Part shown: one piece after another, positions 1-12,100 of the stretch
Numbering within the stretch: the first letter of the stretch is position 1
Layout: every line of letters begins with the position of its first letter
NCBI GenBank assembly: GCA_026874595.1
Contig: CM049322.1
Location: 39,550,840-39,614,839, forward strand
Direction of reading: 5' to 3'
DNA: 64,000 nucleotides
Source: Sipunculus nudus
Lineage: Eukaryota; Annelida; Sipuncula; Golfingiida; Sipunculidae
Notes under the pieces: generated by a model
Database searches by the model: none
What the model saw: the letters and a program-made list of their open reading frames with translations, nothing else
Told to the model about the DNA's origin: nothing
Translations under genes and position numbers: made by a program

Positions 1-155
1 CAAGTCATCAATTATATCAGATTAATATATAACTATTCGCAAAAGATTAACTGAACTCTTAGACACAAAAGTAGCTAGTGTTATTTACATGTAATGTTGC
101 TTAGACAAAATCATAATTAACTGAATGACATTGCTTGTATAAATTTGGGCTTTAC

Positions 156-719
156 CTGTACTAGCTGGAAGTCGAGGACTTTACCAAGTCTCAGCTCGAT
201 TGTTGTGTATGACCCATATTTTGCACAATGTCCCGGACTATCTGCCCGACCGTCACCAACTAAAGCCAGTAAACCGTCCATTTCTTTCAGCTGTTGCACC
301 ATCTTTTGTTGTTCGATCCTCTATGATGATAAGACTAAAGGAGTGAGGAAGGAGTTCTAATGACTCTCATACGTGCTCTTGCTCAGGCAAGATATTCTCA
401 GACAGTCGAACATGCGTCTGGCTTTTGAACACTGACCACCCGAGAACAGGATTGCAGCACTCAAAAGTATATTTCCTGCCGCCACTTTCCCAATATAGGG
501 CTGACTTGTCCAGACCCTTACGTAACCACAGCTGTCCTCAAAACACCTCTGCTTGACAGTGATGGCAGTTCCTTTGTTTTGTTTTTTTTTCTGATAAAGA
601 CATCACTGCTGGGTCCGGTACAATGTGGACATGTTTCAAACAAGGACGATAAGCAGGAAAGGAACACGATGCACTTCTGTTCCTCATCAGCAGGAAGATG
701 GCGTTGAGAAGATGGAGGC
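156..719 (-). pseudogene. Body exon of the THAP relic (GDGRADSPGH motif), two TAG stops and a frameshift
   Basis: The exon begins after TTGCAG (acceptor, 720) with PPSSQRHLPADEEQKCIVF and a CPHC pair. A frameshift follows at the T9 run (582-590 on the plus strand). The frame then reads GTAITVKQRC, WTSQPYIGKVAAGNILLSAA and MVQQLKEMDG before the GDGRADSPGH motif and a GTAAAG donor at 155. Two TAG codons (357-359, 321-323) sit in the frame that links the two conserved halves. They are consistent with old Gln and Trp codons. The remainder of the gene is left of the window. Confidence 0.75.
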
Positions 720-860
720 CTGCAAGGATTGTAAAAAAATCAATAGATCTATTTCATTTGAAAATTTTCGTATAAACGGACGAAATATTCATTCTTCTTG
801 TGTTCTTATTCGTCATTTCTTATTTATTTTTTAAAATGCATAAATTAGATAAATATTTAC

Positions 861-1095
861 TCAAACGTGTCTACTTCCTCCTCAGCAGCTTCCTCCAGTA
901 AGATATTGGACGGATGGTACTCGCTGCTAACAGAAATGCTTTAGTCAGATGACTCGCTGAAGACTGGGCTAGGTAGTGGGCTCTCATTGTCGGTAGCACT
1001 GGGAGGGTCTTTTACAGGAGTTGACGTTGTTTGAAAATAATTCGGCGGCTCATACTGTGTACCGACTGATCTCACGTCTGGTCTTGTCATACATC
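861..1095 (-). pseudogene. Second linker exon of the THAP relic, with in-frame TAA
   Basis: The acceptor TTTAG precedes 1095. The split Gly codon is completed from the previous exon and followed by CMTRPDVRSVGTQYEPP. A TAA at 941-943 interrupts the frame, yet the same frame continues as YHPSNILLEEAAEEEVDTF, an acidic tail, up to a GTAAAT donor at 860. That donor is phase 2 and is completed exactly by the next exon. Confidence 0.65.
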
Positions 1096-1241
1096 CTAAA
1101 TCAGAGATAACAAACACCTTCAACATCAGCGTTTTAATATTTTCCAAATATTATAATGGTCAACATGGGAGGGTAAGGCATATCAATGACGGGATATTTT
1201 ATAAACATTATAAATGGAGAAATTATATTTATTTTCGATAC

Positions 1242-1461
1242 CTTTACTGCGTCCTTTCGCCTGTTGCATTCTCATTTGACACTGGGTAGCACGAGGCATG
1301 GTGGTGCGCTGTGGGGTAGGCGAATTGTACACAGGGGCGGTGTTGACAGCAGGTTTCGCTAGCTCTAGGGTGGCCGTTTCAACGTAAGCACTGGTCATGG
1401 AATCACTTTCAGCGTCCGCAGATGTTGTTGCAGTGGATGTGGTCGGTATTTCTTCCAGTCT
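1242..1461 (-). pseudogene. Linker exon of the THAP relic (Thr/Ser/Pro-rich)
   Basis: The exon is open from an acceptor (CTAG before 1461) to a donor (GTATCG at 1241). It encodes a low-complexity segment beginning RLEEIPTTSTATTSAD and ending QQAKGRSK plus one base. Phase 0 at entry and phase 1 at exit match both neighbouring exons. It contains no recognisable domain. Confidence 0.6.
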
Positions 1462-1900
1462 CTAGAATTAATCGCATTTTTACAGGCAGGAGCAGAATAT
1501 AATTAAATATTTACGGCTGATATTATATATGTGAAATTATGAGCATTATTTTTATTACGCTATCCAAAGTGTGCAGTGGTGTAGACGATCTCCTGACCTA
1601 AAAATTGCACAAACCATATCACCAACACAATTTAAGGATAAATTGGGTGGACGGAATTGCAAACGTAAATTGCGTTTGGTGACTTAGAAGAACACGTACC
1701 GTGGTAACATGGGACTGAAAGTTTTAAAAATTTCTTTAGCCTAATTACAACAACGTTTGGTGAACAAGCCTTCATTGTACATAAGCCAGGATTGATACGT
1801 GATTTTATACATGATACGTGGATTTATTAAAAAACAACCATGATGCATACAGCAATCATATCAACAGTCATACAGGCCAAGTTCTGCGGCTGTCACTCAC

Positions 1901-2142
1901 CCTGTGTCCTGACAGCTTGACCAATGTGTTGCTCCGGCGACCTGCAGGTTTCTTGGCCGGTGATTTTCCAGATTCCCCCTCACAAAGGAATGAGCTGATG
2001 GCCCCTCCCACTTTACTCGCTTTACGCGAACAAAGTTGACCCATTTCTTTAAACGATCTGGCTGGCTCAAGGGAAACCTGTGTAAACTCACGCCTTCACG
2101 ATTTGTGTTATTGCGGCCACCCGCTATACAACGGTTTGGCAT
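1901..2142 (-). pseudogene. THAP zinc-finger exon, frameshifted
   Basis: The reading frame starts MPNRC, the usual MPxxC start of THAP domains, and runs through GVSLHRFP, a KKW and WEGPSAHSF, all expected THAP landmarks. The second zinc ligand of the C-x4-C pair is Arg (CIAGGR), and the later Cys and His of CSxHF are absent. After SHSF-like sequence near 1985 the frame changes. In the new frame a Lys/Arg-rich linker (GKSPAKKPAGRR) reaches a strong donor (AGG then GTGAGT at 1900) in phase 0, matching the next exon. An upstream in-frame Met at 2154 is possible, but 2142 fits the family. Confidence 0.7.
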
Positions 2143-2154
2143 TATTATAACCAT

Positions 2155-2964
2155 AAACGATCGAACAAAATACAGAAAAAGGTAAACCTATTGTCATATA
2201 TTCACGCATGTGGCTTTGTTGTGACTGACTGCGGTTCCTGGGCTGACGTTATTCCGAATATTCATGAGGCACGGAACCGATCATTGCCGAACGCGGGCAG
2301 GGTGAAACCCTGCATCTTAGAGCCCTTATTAGATGCGGATTTAATTACAAGAGACCGGTAGTAATGACTACACACAGAGCCAACAGTTACAAAAACAATT
2401 CATCTACGGTATAATATGGTCAAAGTGCAGTTTTATTTACGCTGGTCATGTCCTTTAAGTTCTCCAACGTTATAAAGTAAAGCCCCTGGTCAACCCAATT
2501 CAAAAGGCCTGGCCAATCAAACAACCAATCCTGACCAACAAACATTCCAAAGCTCCGGCCATTCATAAACCAAGCGCACTGGAACCTGAATCAAACCTGT
2601 CCCCTTAAACAAGCTTGCCATCGCTCTCTGGTGACATTTACCTGAAAATAATTGTATAACCATAATAATATTTCCTTTGAGGTGGACCATTATTTAGATT
2701 TTTGGACCGGTGTGTCATGTTACGATTGTTATATTATCACTATATCTGTGGCTTTGACCTGATTATTTAGTTACTGTAAACATACCGTGAAAAGCTCCTA
2801 ACTGAGTGTTTAATCAAGATAGCCTTGCCCTCAAAGTGTTCGGTTAAACTGGGGGATTGTTCTATTAAACTAGCTGAAGTGTTCCCTTAAACAAACGGGG
2901 TAATCATATTAAACTGTACAATCGCAGCTACCTTTGATTCGCCATGCTAATACAACTGTGTCAG
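2155..2964. other. Non-coding stretch between the THAP relic and the first CUB exon
   Basis: I see no exon here. There is a small hairpin at 2297-2313 (7-bp arms GCAGGGT/ACCCTGC around GAA) and several CCAAT motifs around 2508-2530. The missing first half of the first CUB domain is not here and is presumably left of the window. Confidence 0.5.
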
Positions 2965-3130
2965 ATTTACGACGGATCGAACAGCTCAGCACCTCTGGTT
3001 GGAACATTCTGTGGAAACACAATGCCAGATCCGGTGATCACCTCTGGCGATGAAGTCTACCTCGTTTTCAATTCAGATGGATCCGGGGCGTTAGGTGGAT
3101 TTGACATCACTTTTACCGCTATTGTTGAAG
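2965..3130 (+). CDS. CUB domain a, second-half exon
   Basis: The exon follows TGTCAG and starts in phase 0 with IYDGSNSSAPLVGTFCGN. It continues through SGDEVYLVFNSDGS and GGFDITF, the C-terminal half of a CUB domain including its fourth Cys (FCG). It is 166 nt and ends phase 1 at GAAG|GTATT. The matching first half is not in the window. Confidence 0.85.
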
Positions 3131-6100
3131 GTATTAACAAGTTTGGAAATTAACAATCCTACATAAATAAAATACGCTTATCACTCAATTTACACTGCTA
3201 GAATTAAATGTCTACGTGTACACCAATGCCATATAGACAAAATGAATGCCACTGCTATTTAATACCTTATACTGGTTTAACCGCAAAGAGAATGCATGTT
3301 ATCCCATATGTCATTTAAGACGTAGCGAAATATGTACAAAACGATCCAAAATTCATATATGAGAGATCCAGGACGTATTAATATTATTTATGATATATCA
3401 TGGAACATTAAATGCTGGTGCATAAACATGTCAATAATTTAATGAGAATAATTGATTTCTATAAACCCTGTTTTGTCAGGCATTATAACAAAATATTAAT
3501 TTTAAGAATATGACTTTAAAAAATTAAGCCCAGTGGAAGAACTAAAAATCACCGTCACTTATGAGACATAAACGTTATTATAACGTTTCCAATGTGCACA
3601 CAGGCGCACCGGGACTTATGTCCTGAAACTGACTCGGGTATCCTCACTGCAAAATCAGCCAGGCCGTGTCTATATATTCATTCTCAAACACACTTCTGCT
3701 TTGCCATCCAATTTGTCATTTTATAGGGTTGATTATTTAGGGGTCAACATCTTAAAATATATGCTTCTGAATAATAGTCCTAATTTGATAATTGAGAGAT
3801 CCTGGATTTATTAACCTTATTTTAAATAACTTGAAACAAATGCTGATTCGAAAACATATGAACATCTAACTATATTAACTAATGTCGTAACAGCCATGCC
3901 TTGCCAGGCATTTTTATATCCGGTAGTCCTGGACCTATATTTTGCATTATGAATCGTATTCTAGATCAAAGCTGTACCAGAGTGTATACGGACGATAATG
4001 GGCGGATTACGAGTCCTGGATGGCCCGGAAACTACCCTTACACTACTTTCTGCAGTATCCTAGTGTCGGTGCTTTCAGCAAAAGCTATCATCTTGAATTT
4101 CACTACGTTGTCCCTGGAGAATAGCTCCCAGTGTGGCTATGATTCCTTGAAGGTGAGTTATCTTATTAAACGACATGGTTGTGTTAATATCGCAATTTTA
4201 ACGGACAATAAATGGGCGATAATATATCACTAAAATACTGGTCCCTCATCGAGGTTCGGGATCTGACTGGACGGAATATCTACATAAAGAAAAGAACAGA
4301 GCAATTGAGTATACAAACCAGCAAACCTTAAAATATAAATATATTAATCAAATTCTGAACAATCGTCGCCAGAATAGCGGCGTTGTATTATCATGAAAAC
4401 ACTGCTTTTAGAATATCTGGGATGCCCGGTGGCATGCACAGAATAAACGGGTCGGACTATTCCTAGAAAACCACCGAAAACAACAGAAAACCAACGTAAT
4501 TACAGAAAACTACAGAAAAATCAATCTAAATTACTTGGCATTATCACCTTTTTTTACCTTTAGATTATTTTTGTTATAAAAAGGATCATGTACAATACTA
4601 AATAACATATTAAATAATTTACACAGAAACCTGTCCAGTACGTGCCTGGAAACTTGGACTAAAAGAACGAGATCGTCACCTGTTGGCCAGATCGCTTATT
4701 AACATTGTCGACAAAAGCTTGACAAGGGAGAAAAAATGCTTGCTTCAGCATAGTATTCACTTAAAAATATTAATTTTATTATCTCAGTTTATTTATCAAA
4801 ATAACGATGAAAATTTTAAGGATGTCAAAGAACATGGTTCATTTGCAGTGCTTTTCTGGATTTTCGGTGGTAAACTGTGGTTTTCTATGAATGTCCGACT
4901 TGAATAACCCTTTGGAGTTTGGAGTTTTTATCTGTCTTTATTCTTGACTTCCCAATTTTATCTTTATAACCTTGCTATTGAAGGATCCAGTTGAACTAGT
5001 TTGGATGTACTATCAGACTAAGTACCTTCCCAGTGTCCTGCATATCTTATTGTATTGTCATTAAGAAAAATTGCCTTTAGGGTTTTGTGATAATCTAACT
5101 TTATTACCTAACCATCTTTACCGATAGATTATCCTGTTGTGTGATTAAGTCAGGTATACGACGGACCAAACAGTTCAGCACCTCTGGTTGGAACATACTT
5201 TGGAAATGCAAGGCCTGATATGGTGTTGATCACTGGCGCTGAGCTTTATATGGTGTTCGTATCAGATTTATACGTGACATCTCGCAGCTTTGACATCACG
5301 TACTATGCATCTAATGAAGGTATATAGTGTTTGAAATTGAAATTCCTACTAAACACCTTGGACCTCAATTCCTTCGACTGATAGCATTAAACCTCCAGAT
5401 TTAAATATATGGTGTATAGACCAAATACATATCAGTTTGATATTTTCTGCAACTTTCATACTGTGCAATAAAACTGGATATAGGAAATGTGCAAACATAT
5501 TGAGCTTATTAGATAAACAATATAACCGTTATTAATGGTATTTTAAATCATATATATTGATTATTTCTATACTGGTAATAATAATTATTTTTATTATATC
5601 TTTATTATTAATATATTATCCATATATAATATTATATTAGGTTATTTTTAATCATCTCTACAACTGTTACTACTATCATTATAATAACTGTACATCCGTT
5701 CACCAGGATTAGTGAAGTTTACTTCAATATGCAAGGGGCAGTGTACCTAAGCTTCAGTGTACTTCAGCTAATATCTGTTTAAATCAGATCAGTATCAAAA
5801 TTTTCATGGGTTATATTGTAAGGATACTGTAGACCCTTTTACAAAAATGTGGTTAAAATAACCTTATATTTGTTGGTTTATTAGGTAAACGTTAAAAATA
5901 TTACTGAAATAATGTACGGAGAGAGAGAAATGAATGCATCATGTAAGTTTTAAGAACACTTGAGTCTATGCCATGTTATAAACTCCACGTGTGATATCCA
6001 GTTGGAACGATTATTTTAACAAAAAATGTTTACTAGTGCAAACACAATATACAACTGATTTAAATTTGCTAATTTTCTACCTGCCATAAGATTGTAATCG

Positions 6101-9100
6101 GATGTATTCGGAAAACACTGGGTCGATTAGGAGCCCTGGATGGCCTGGTAACTACCCTATCAATGTTATCTGCAATATCCGTGTCTCAGTGGCCCCAGGA
6201 CATGTAGTCAACTTGATTATCAACTCCTTCAACTTGCAGTATCAACGTAACTGTAGTTACGACTACCTTAAGGTAAATATCAATCTAATAACAAACAATC
6301 AAGCTAATCATTAATTGAGAAGCCTATTCATCTAGTGTTTAAGTTTGCATTTTTTTGTTACATAAAACATTTTTATCAGAAACTTCGATAAAATTCATTT
6401 CCAATACTTCAAATATTTCCACGCACATCTTCAGCCGGAGGAATATCGGGTTTTCTTGACATTATAAAAATTATTGATTCAAAGCTTTCAACAAGCACTC
6501 GGCAAGAAAACCTGAAGAGTCCAAGATGCTCAGGGTAAACTTTTTGGCGCACTTTGTTTCTGAAGGGCTTTGTAAAATATTTATATATGGCTGCAACAAT
6601 AACAAACTTTGATCCTATCGGTCCATTCGCTAGAAATCTTGCGGCCCCCTTTGGACGCTGGAACCTCAAAGACCGACTGTCCGAGGAGCATGTCGAGCTT
6701 CTCAGAAACTTTCCCGCATGTTCTTGAAAGCCCTGTTAATCAAAATTATATGAGAGCGACCAAAAATTAATCAGTCTCAGATTATTATGGTTGTGATATT
6801 TGTTATTTTGGCGTGACCTCTAAGACGGATTATTCTATCAGTATAAGCATACCATAAAATGTCTTGTTTGATTGACTGAATATTCAAACTAACTTTTGCA
6901 CTATTCTCTGAAACGGAAGGGAGAGTTCCTTATTTTTTATATGTATATTTTAATAAACTTACTGTAATATCATGGTAAATCTACCAGTAAATTAAAGTGT
7001 TGAAATGATCATGTCAGATATACGACGGATCCAATAGTTCAGCACCTGTGGTTGGCTCATTCTGTGGAAACACAATTCCAAACCTCGTGATGACCTCTGG
7101 CAGTGAGGTGTACCTGGTGTTCAGATCAGATGGATCCGTGACGTCAAGCGGCTTTGACATCTCTTATAACGCTTCTAGTGAAGGTAATAATAACAACCAA
7201 GGAATCTTATAAGCCAAAATTAAAAATATGCGCATTTACTCTTCTTTGGACTGTGAGAATTAAATGTTTAAATTAAACAAATGCCGTATATATATATAAA
7301 ATGCAAATCACTGCTCCTTAATAAATCGTAATATTTTTTTTCAATAAAAAGAAACACTTTCGCTTTCATTACGCCATAGCATCATCAGGTAACAGGGCTT
7401 AATTTGTATGGGTTGAATCTAAAACTTCTACCTGAACATGCATTGAGACCTTAAGATATCTACTTGGTAATTCCGAATTAGTTCATGAAAAATTTTCTCG
7501 GTAGTTCTTCAATTCTGGTGAACTTGACCTTGATCTATAAGCTTAAGTCTGTAAATATTTATTATTTCTTTCTCAGTGTTTTAGATGGGTACTCATGGAG
7601 AGAAGTATAAATTTTATTCGCAACAAACGCCATTCAAGTTAACACATACATAAACATTCAAAATTGGTCATACTTGTTTTTGAGCTATATTTAGTTTCTC
7701 TTGCACAACCAGCATAGGCTTGGCATGTTGGGATTCAGTCTTCACTTATGAGTCGCCCATAACCTGATGAAAATTAACCTAATTTCAATAACTTGACACA
7801 TTGAATGCTAATGCGTGTACATGTGAACATTAAACTAGAATACCTAATGCCGTAACATCCATGTTTTGCCAGACATTTCTTCTTATTCTGGACAGGACCT
7901 GTATTTCGCATTATGAATATTATTTCTAGATCAAAACTGTGACCGAGTGTATACTAAATATACTTGGCGGTTCATGTGTCCAGGATGGCCCGATTACTAC
8001 CCTAACAATACTCTCTGCAATATTTGGATCTCAGTTCCTTCTGCACAAGTAATCGTCTTGGCTTTCCATACGTTCTCTCTAGAGGATAGCAGCGGTTGTC
8101 GCCATGACTCCCTGAAGGTGAGCTATATATGAAATCATTACTTTTTTTCCTGAACAACAGGGGTTCGTCAGTATCGCAATTTAGAGGGCTAATAAATGGT
8201 CAAAAAACATACCAACGGAATTTAAACATTAAGCGAGTGTATTCTTCGAAACCGAAAAGCAAAGGTCAAAACAATGAGATACTTTTGGAGAGGATTATTG
8301 TTATTTACGATTACTCCCACATTTGCTTATCAGCGACATGTAGTATTCAAACTTAGAACGATTTAGAAGTTAAAGATATCTGTCTTTTCGATTTAACGTT
8401 AACTCTTATCATATTTCAACTCAACGTAGTGAAGCCTTATGTATTTCTTTTGGCGACTGACTCAAGCGTATAAGAATATACAAAGGAATTAAGCAGTTCT
8501 AAAGCCATATGTTACCGTTCTGTTTCAATTATCGGACACAAGATGACGCTGAAAAGCAAATGCGAGAGTTAACGTAAATAACAATAATCTAATCCAAAGG
8601 TACCCAATTGAGCAGACATATCATCAAACCAAAACACAAACAAAATGTTTAAGAAGCACCTCGTAATAGTAAGGTAATATTATCTTAATAACCCTGTATT
8701 TTATGTGCTCTATTTTCATGATAACCCTGATTTTCGTGAACCCTTTTTCACCGTAAAGTGATAATCGTAAGCCTGTTTATTCTGTGAAGTATAATTCATT
8801 ATAACGATGTGTTTTGAATTTCGTGATTATCTGATTGTATTACCGTCATACCTGTACCTTTTGATTTTCCTGTTCATATGACCCATGTCAGGTATACGAA
8901 GGACCAAACATGTTATCACCTCTGATTGGAATATTCTGTGGAAGTACGAGGCCTAGTCCCCTTTTGATCGTAGGGGGTGAGGGTTACCTAGTATTCAGGT
9001 CAGATCGCTTCACAACTTCACGTAGATTTGACATCACCTACAACGCTTTTGTTTATGGTATTTATAGCCTTTGAAACGGTTTCCCCACATACATTTAACG

Positions 9101-9127
9101 CAGTCCATGGCTGTCAAAAATTATTAC

Positions 9128-9159
<32 letters not shown>

Positions 9160-12100
9160 TTTTTATTATTATTATTTTTATTATTATTATAATTATTATT
9201 TATGATATCGAATCCCTCCAATGAAAGGGGCAAAAGGAATAGTTTCTGATAGCCTTGTACAAATTATTGTTCTGCTGCAAAATATTAGAGGCTTAAGCAC
9301 AGTAGCCAGTCCAAATACAACACTAAAATGTTCGTTTCCTAAATCTACAAGATTTAACCTGTATCGCCTCTTGAGTTAGACCTAATTCTTTAAACTGAAT
9401 AATCATCGAAACAGACATCAGTCAATATTACGAATTTCTTGTTTGCAGCTGACAAGCATAATTAGCCTTTGACATCCTACTTTCGAAGTGGATGGGGACA
9501 CTAAATTTAAAGTGTATATTTATGTTTATAATAGTACTTATTCCATGAATGAACAACAAAGTGTTACGCTGTTTGGGCAGGAGAACTTCTGGTTGCAATA
9601 ATCAGTTTTGTCATAAAGGTTTTTTCTGCTTAATTCAGTATATGCTATATATATTTTTACATCATCTTTGTTTTTAATAAGATTGTGACCGAGTATACAG
9701 TGAAGACGCTGGGCGCATCACAAGCCCTGGATGGCCATATAACTACCCTAACAATGCTGTCTGCAATATACATGTGTTAGCGTCTCCAGGGAAAGTAGTC
9801 AACTTGATTTTCAACACGTTCATCTTAGAGAGTCACCCTAGCTGTCAACACGATTACCTGAAGGTAAGTGAGACTCATCTTTAATTCTAGGACATATATT
9901 GACCATATCTACAAAGTAAATTTTTCTCCTTTTGTAAACCTATTTCCTATATCATAACGATCATCAAATGGTGGATGAATTTGAATGTTATATTGCTTAT
10001 CATTAATGATAGTTCATGTTTGGAATATCAAGTTCTCTTGAAATCACTTTAAATCTTGTTGATAGCCCATCCGATACGTTCATATTCAGCCAGTGATAAT
10101 CAAGCTATAACAGTCTTGAAATAGAATAACACCTATGTCTTTGGTGCGTCCTCTTAACCTAGTTGCAGTCTCAACATGTCCATTCTCTTGCACTGACCTG
10201 TTTAAACCATCTTATTATCTTTGGGTAAAAAGTTGGGACTTGTAAAAATGTTGCATGAGCAATACTGTTGCAGCGCTATCATTGCCGCTCCCTCTGATGC
10301 AATACTGTTGCAAAGCTATCATTGCCGCTCCCTCTCATGCAAAACTGTTGAATGGCTATCATTGCCGCTCCCTCTCATGCGCTTATAGGCTTATTAAACA
10401 CCCCCACGGTCGAGCAGAAGGCTAAGAGCCATACGGTGCCGAACAGCAAGATATAACAGGTTGTTTTGGACCATCACGTATCAGACTTCTTAACAATATG
10501 AAAGCTACTGTGATATCATATGAATTATTTATCCATTTATTCATTTATGTATTTATTTAAGGTGTAGGATAGAGCCTCTGTTATATGCAAACATGTCTGT
10601 GATTTGCTTTTTGTTATGTGTGATTATTTATAGATATATATTTCCTTTGTTATTTCTTAGATACATGTACAAATACCTGTGCTGTAAATGCTTGCAATTT
10701 AAACTTCATGCCTGAATGAGTAATAAAGGCTTGTCTCATCCTATCTCTATCTTAAAGCACAACGCTGTGGTGTCTGGTATGCCTGTTTATATTATCATAA
10801 CACTTGTACATTGAAGGGTCCTCTGAAGGGTTCTCCTGAACTTAATCTACTACAATAATAACCACATTATTTGAGTGTCCTATTAGACAAAGTGTAATAG
10901 CATAATACCAGTGCAATTTGAATATATTGATCAACTCATTGTATTTCCATGATACATGTATCATCGTTTTGTCCTGTGATGTAACTGTGTCAGATATACG
11001 ACGGTTGAAACGGTTCAGCACCTCTGGTTGGAATTTTCTGTGGAAGTAAACGGCCTGATCCGGTGGTGACCTCTGGCGGTGAGGTTTACCTACAGTTCAA
11101 GTCCGATGGATCCCAGACGTACCGCGGCTTTGACATCACTTATAATGCTTCTTTGAATGGTATCAATGTGGTATAGACACAACGCATATCTCTTCCCTTT
11201 ACCTATTCATAATTCTTATTAACAATCGGGAATTAATTTGGCCTAATTTTAGTAATACACATTTTAAATTGCTCATTCACCTACATTTTGAAAAAAAAAT
11301 TTGATTTCATCTTCACGTTTTCTATTCATTTCTATTTATCATAAAAGAATTACCTGTGTTAAAAATATTCCAGGAAGATAATCTCTAACTTGTAAGTTAT
11401 CATATATTATTTACCTAACAGGGGGTGGTGTAAAGGTGACCCTTATGATAAAAATTAAATTGTTTAAGGGCTATCAGAATTCTCATTTCCAAGTCCGGTT
11501 TCTTTTTACACACTGCCCTTCCACTTTAAAGGAGCAGCATGTGATAGAACTTTGATTAAAGCAGGTAAAAAAAAGCAGGCAGATAAATACATATTCCTTT
11601 TTCTTTTTTGTTTCTTGCGCCAAGTTACATCACAAAGAGTGTTCATAGATTAAATTATACATTTAAATTTAATTCAATACTAAGTTTAATAATATTCTAT
11701 AATAATTTCTCATTATAAGTGTAATCATAAGCCCTCGAATTGTTTTCAGAAATGGTATGTTAATATTCGCTCCCAGCTATAAATTTGTAGTGATATTTTT
11801 ATTGTCACACAAAGCATAGCCGTGTCCTCTATTGCTGCAAAAATTCTGAAATAACAAAAACAATTCATTAATACTTAATTCCATTTGTTCTATAATAATT
11901 GGGGGCTTTGTTCTGACTGGGATTTTGTTGAATTACGCTTGTCATTGTGTTTCAAAGTGAACAAAAGTGAAAATGATAATAAAATTATGTCCAAACGCAA
12001 GCTGGTAATTATTTTGGCATTCGAACGTTTCCCTGATTTTTATGAAGTAGGAATTCCCAGCTTAAGCAAAATTATTCAGTTGTGGTTGGATTACATACAG

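Larger units (their letters stand above)
156..2142 (-). pseudogene. Decayed THAP-domain gene with transposase-like body (gene level; 3' end off window)
   Basis: Four minus-strand exons join with consistent splice phase: 2142-1901 (THAP finger), 1461-1242 (linker), 1095-861 (linker) and 719-156 (body). The body carries GDGRADSPGHCAKYGSYT followed by DFQLVQ, which I recall from a family of uncharacterised invertebrate THAP proteins. The conserved Asp and the strand-like context suggest an RNase-H-like, transposase-derived fold; that is inference. THAP domains are zinc-dependent DNA-binding modules related to the P-element transposase. The copy is broken: a frameshift or deletion inside the THAP domain (about 1975-1990), a TAA at 941-943, a frameshift at a T9 run near 582-590, and TAG stops at 357-359 and 321-323. 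Reading continues sensibly after each lesion, so these look like damage to an older open gene. It lies antisense to, and probably within an intron of, the CUB/protease gene. Confidence 0.75.
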
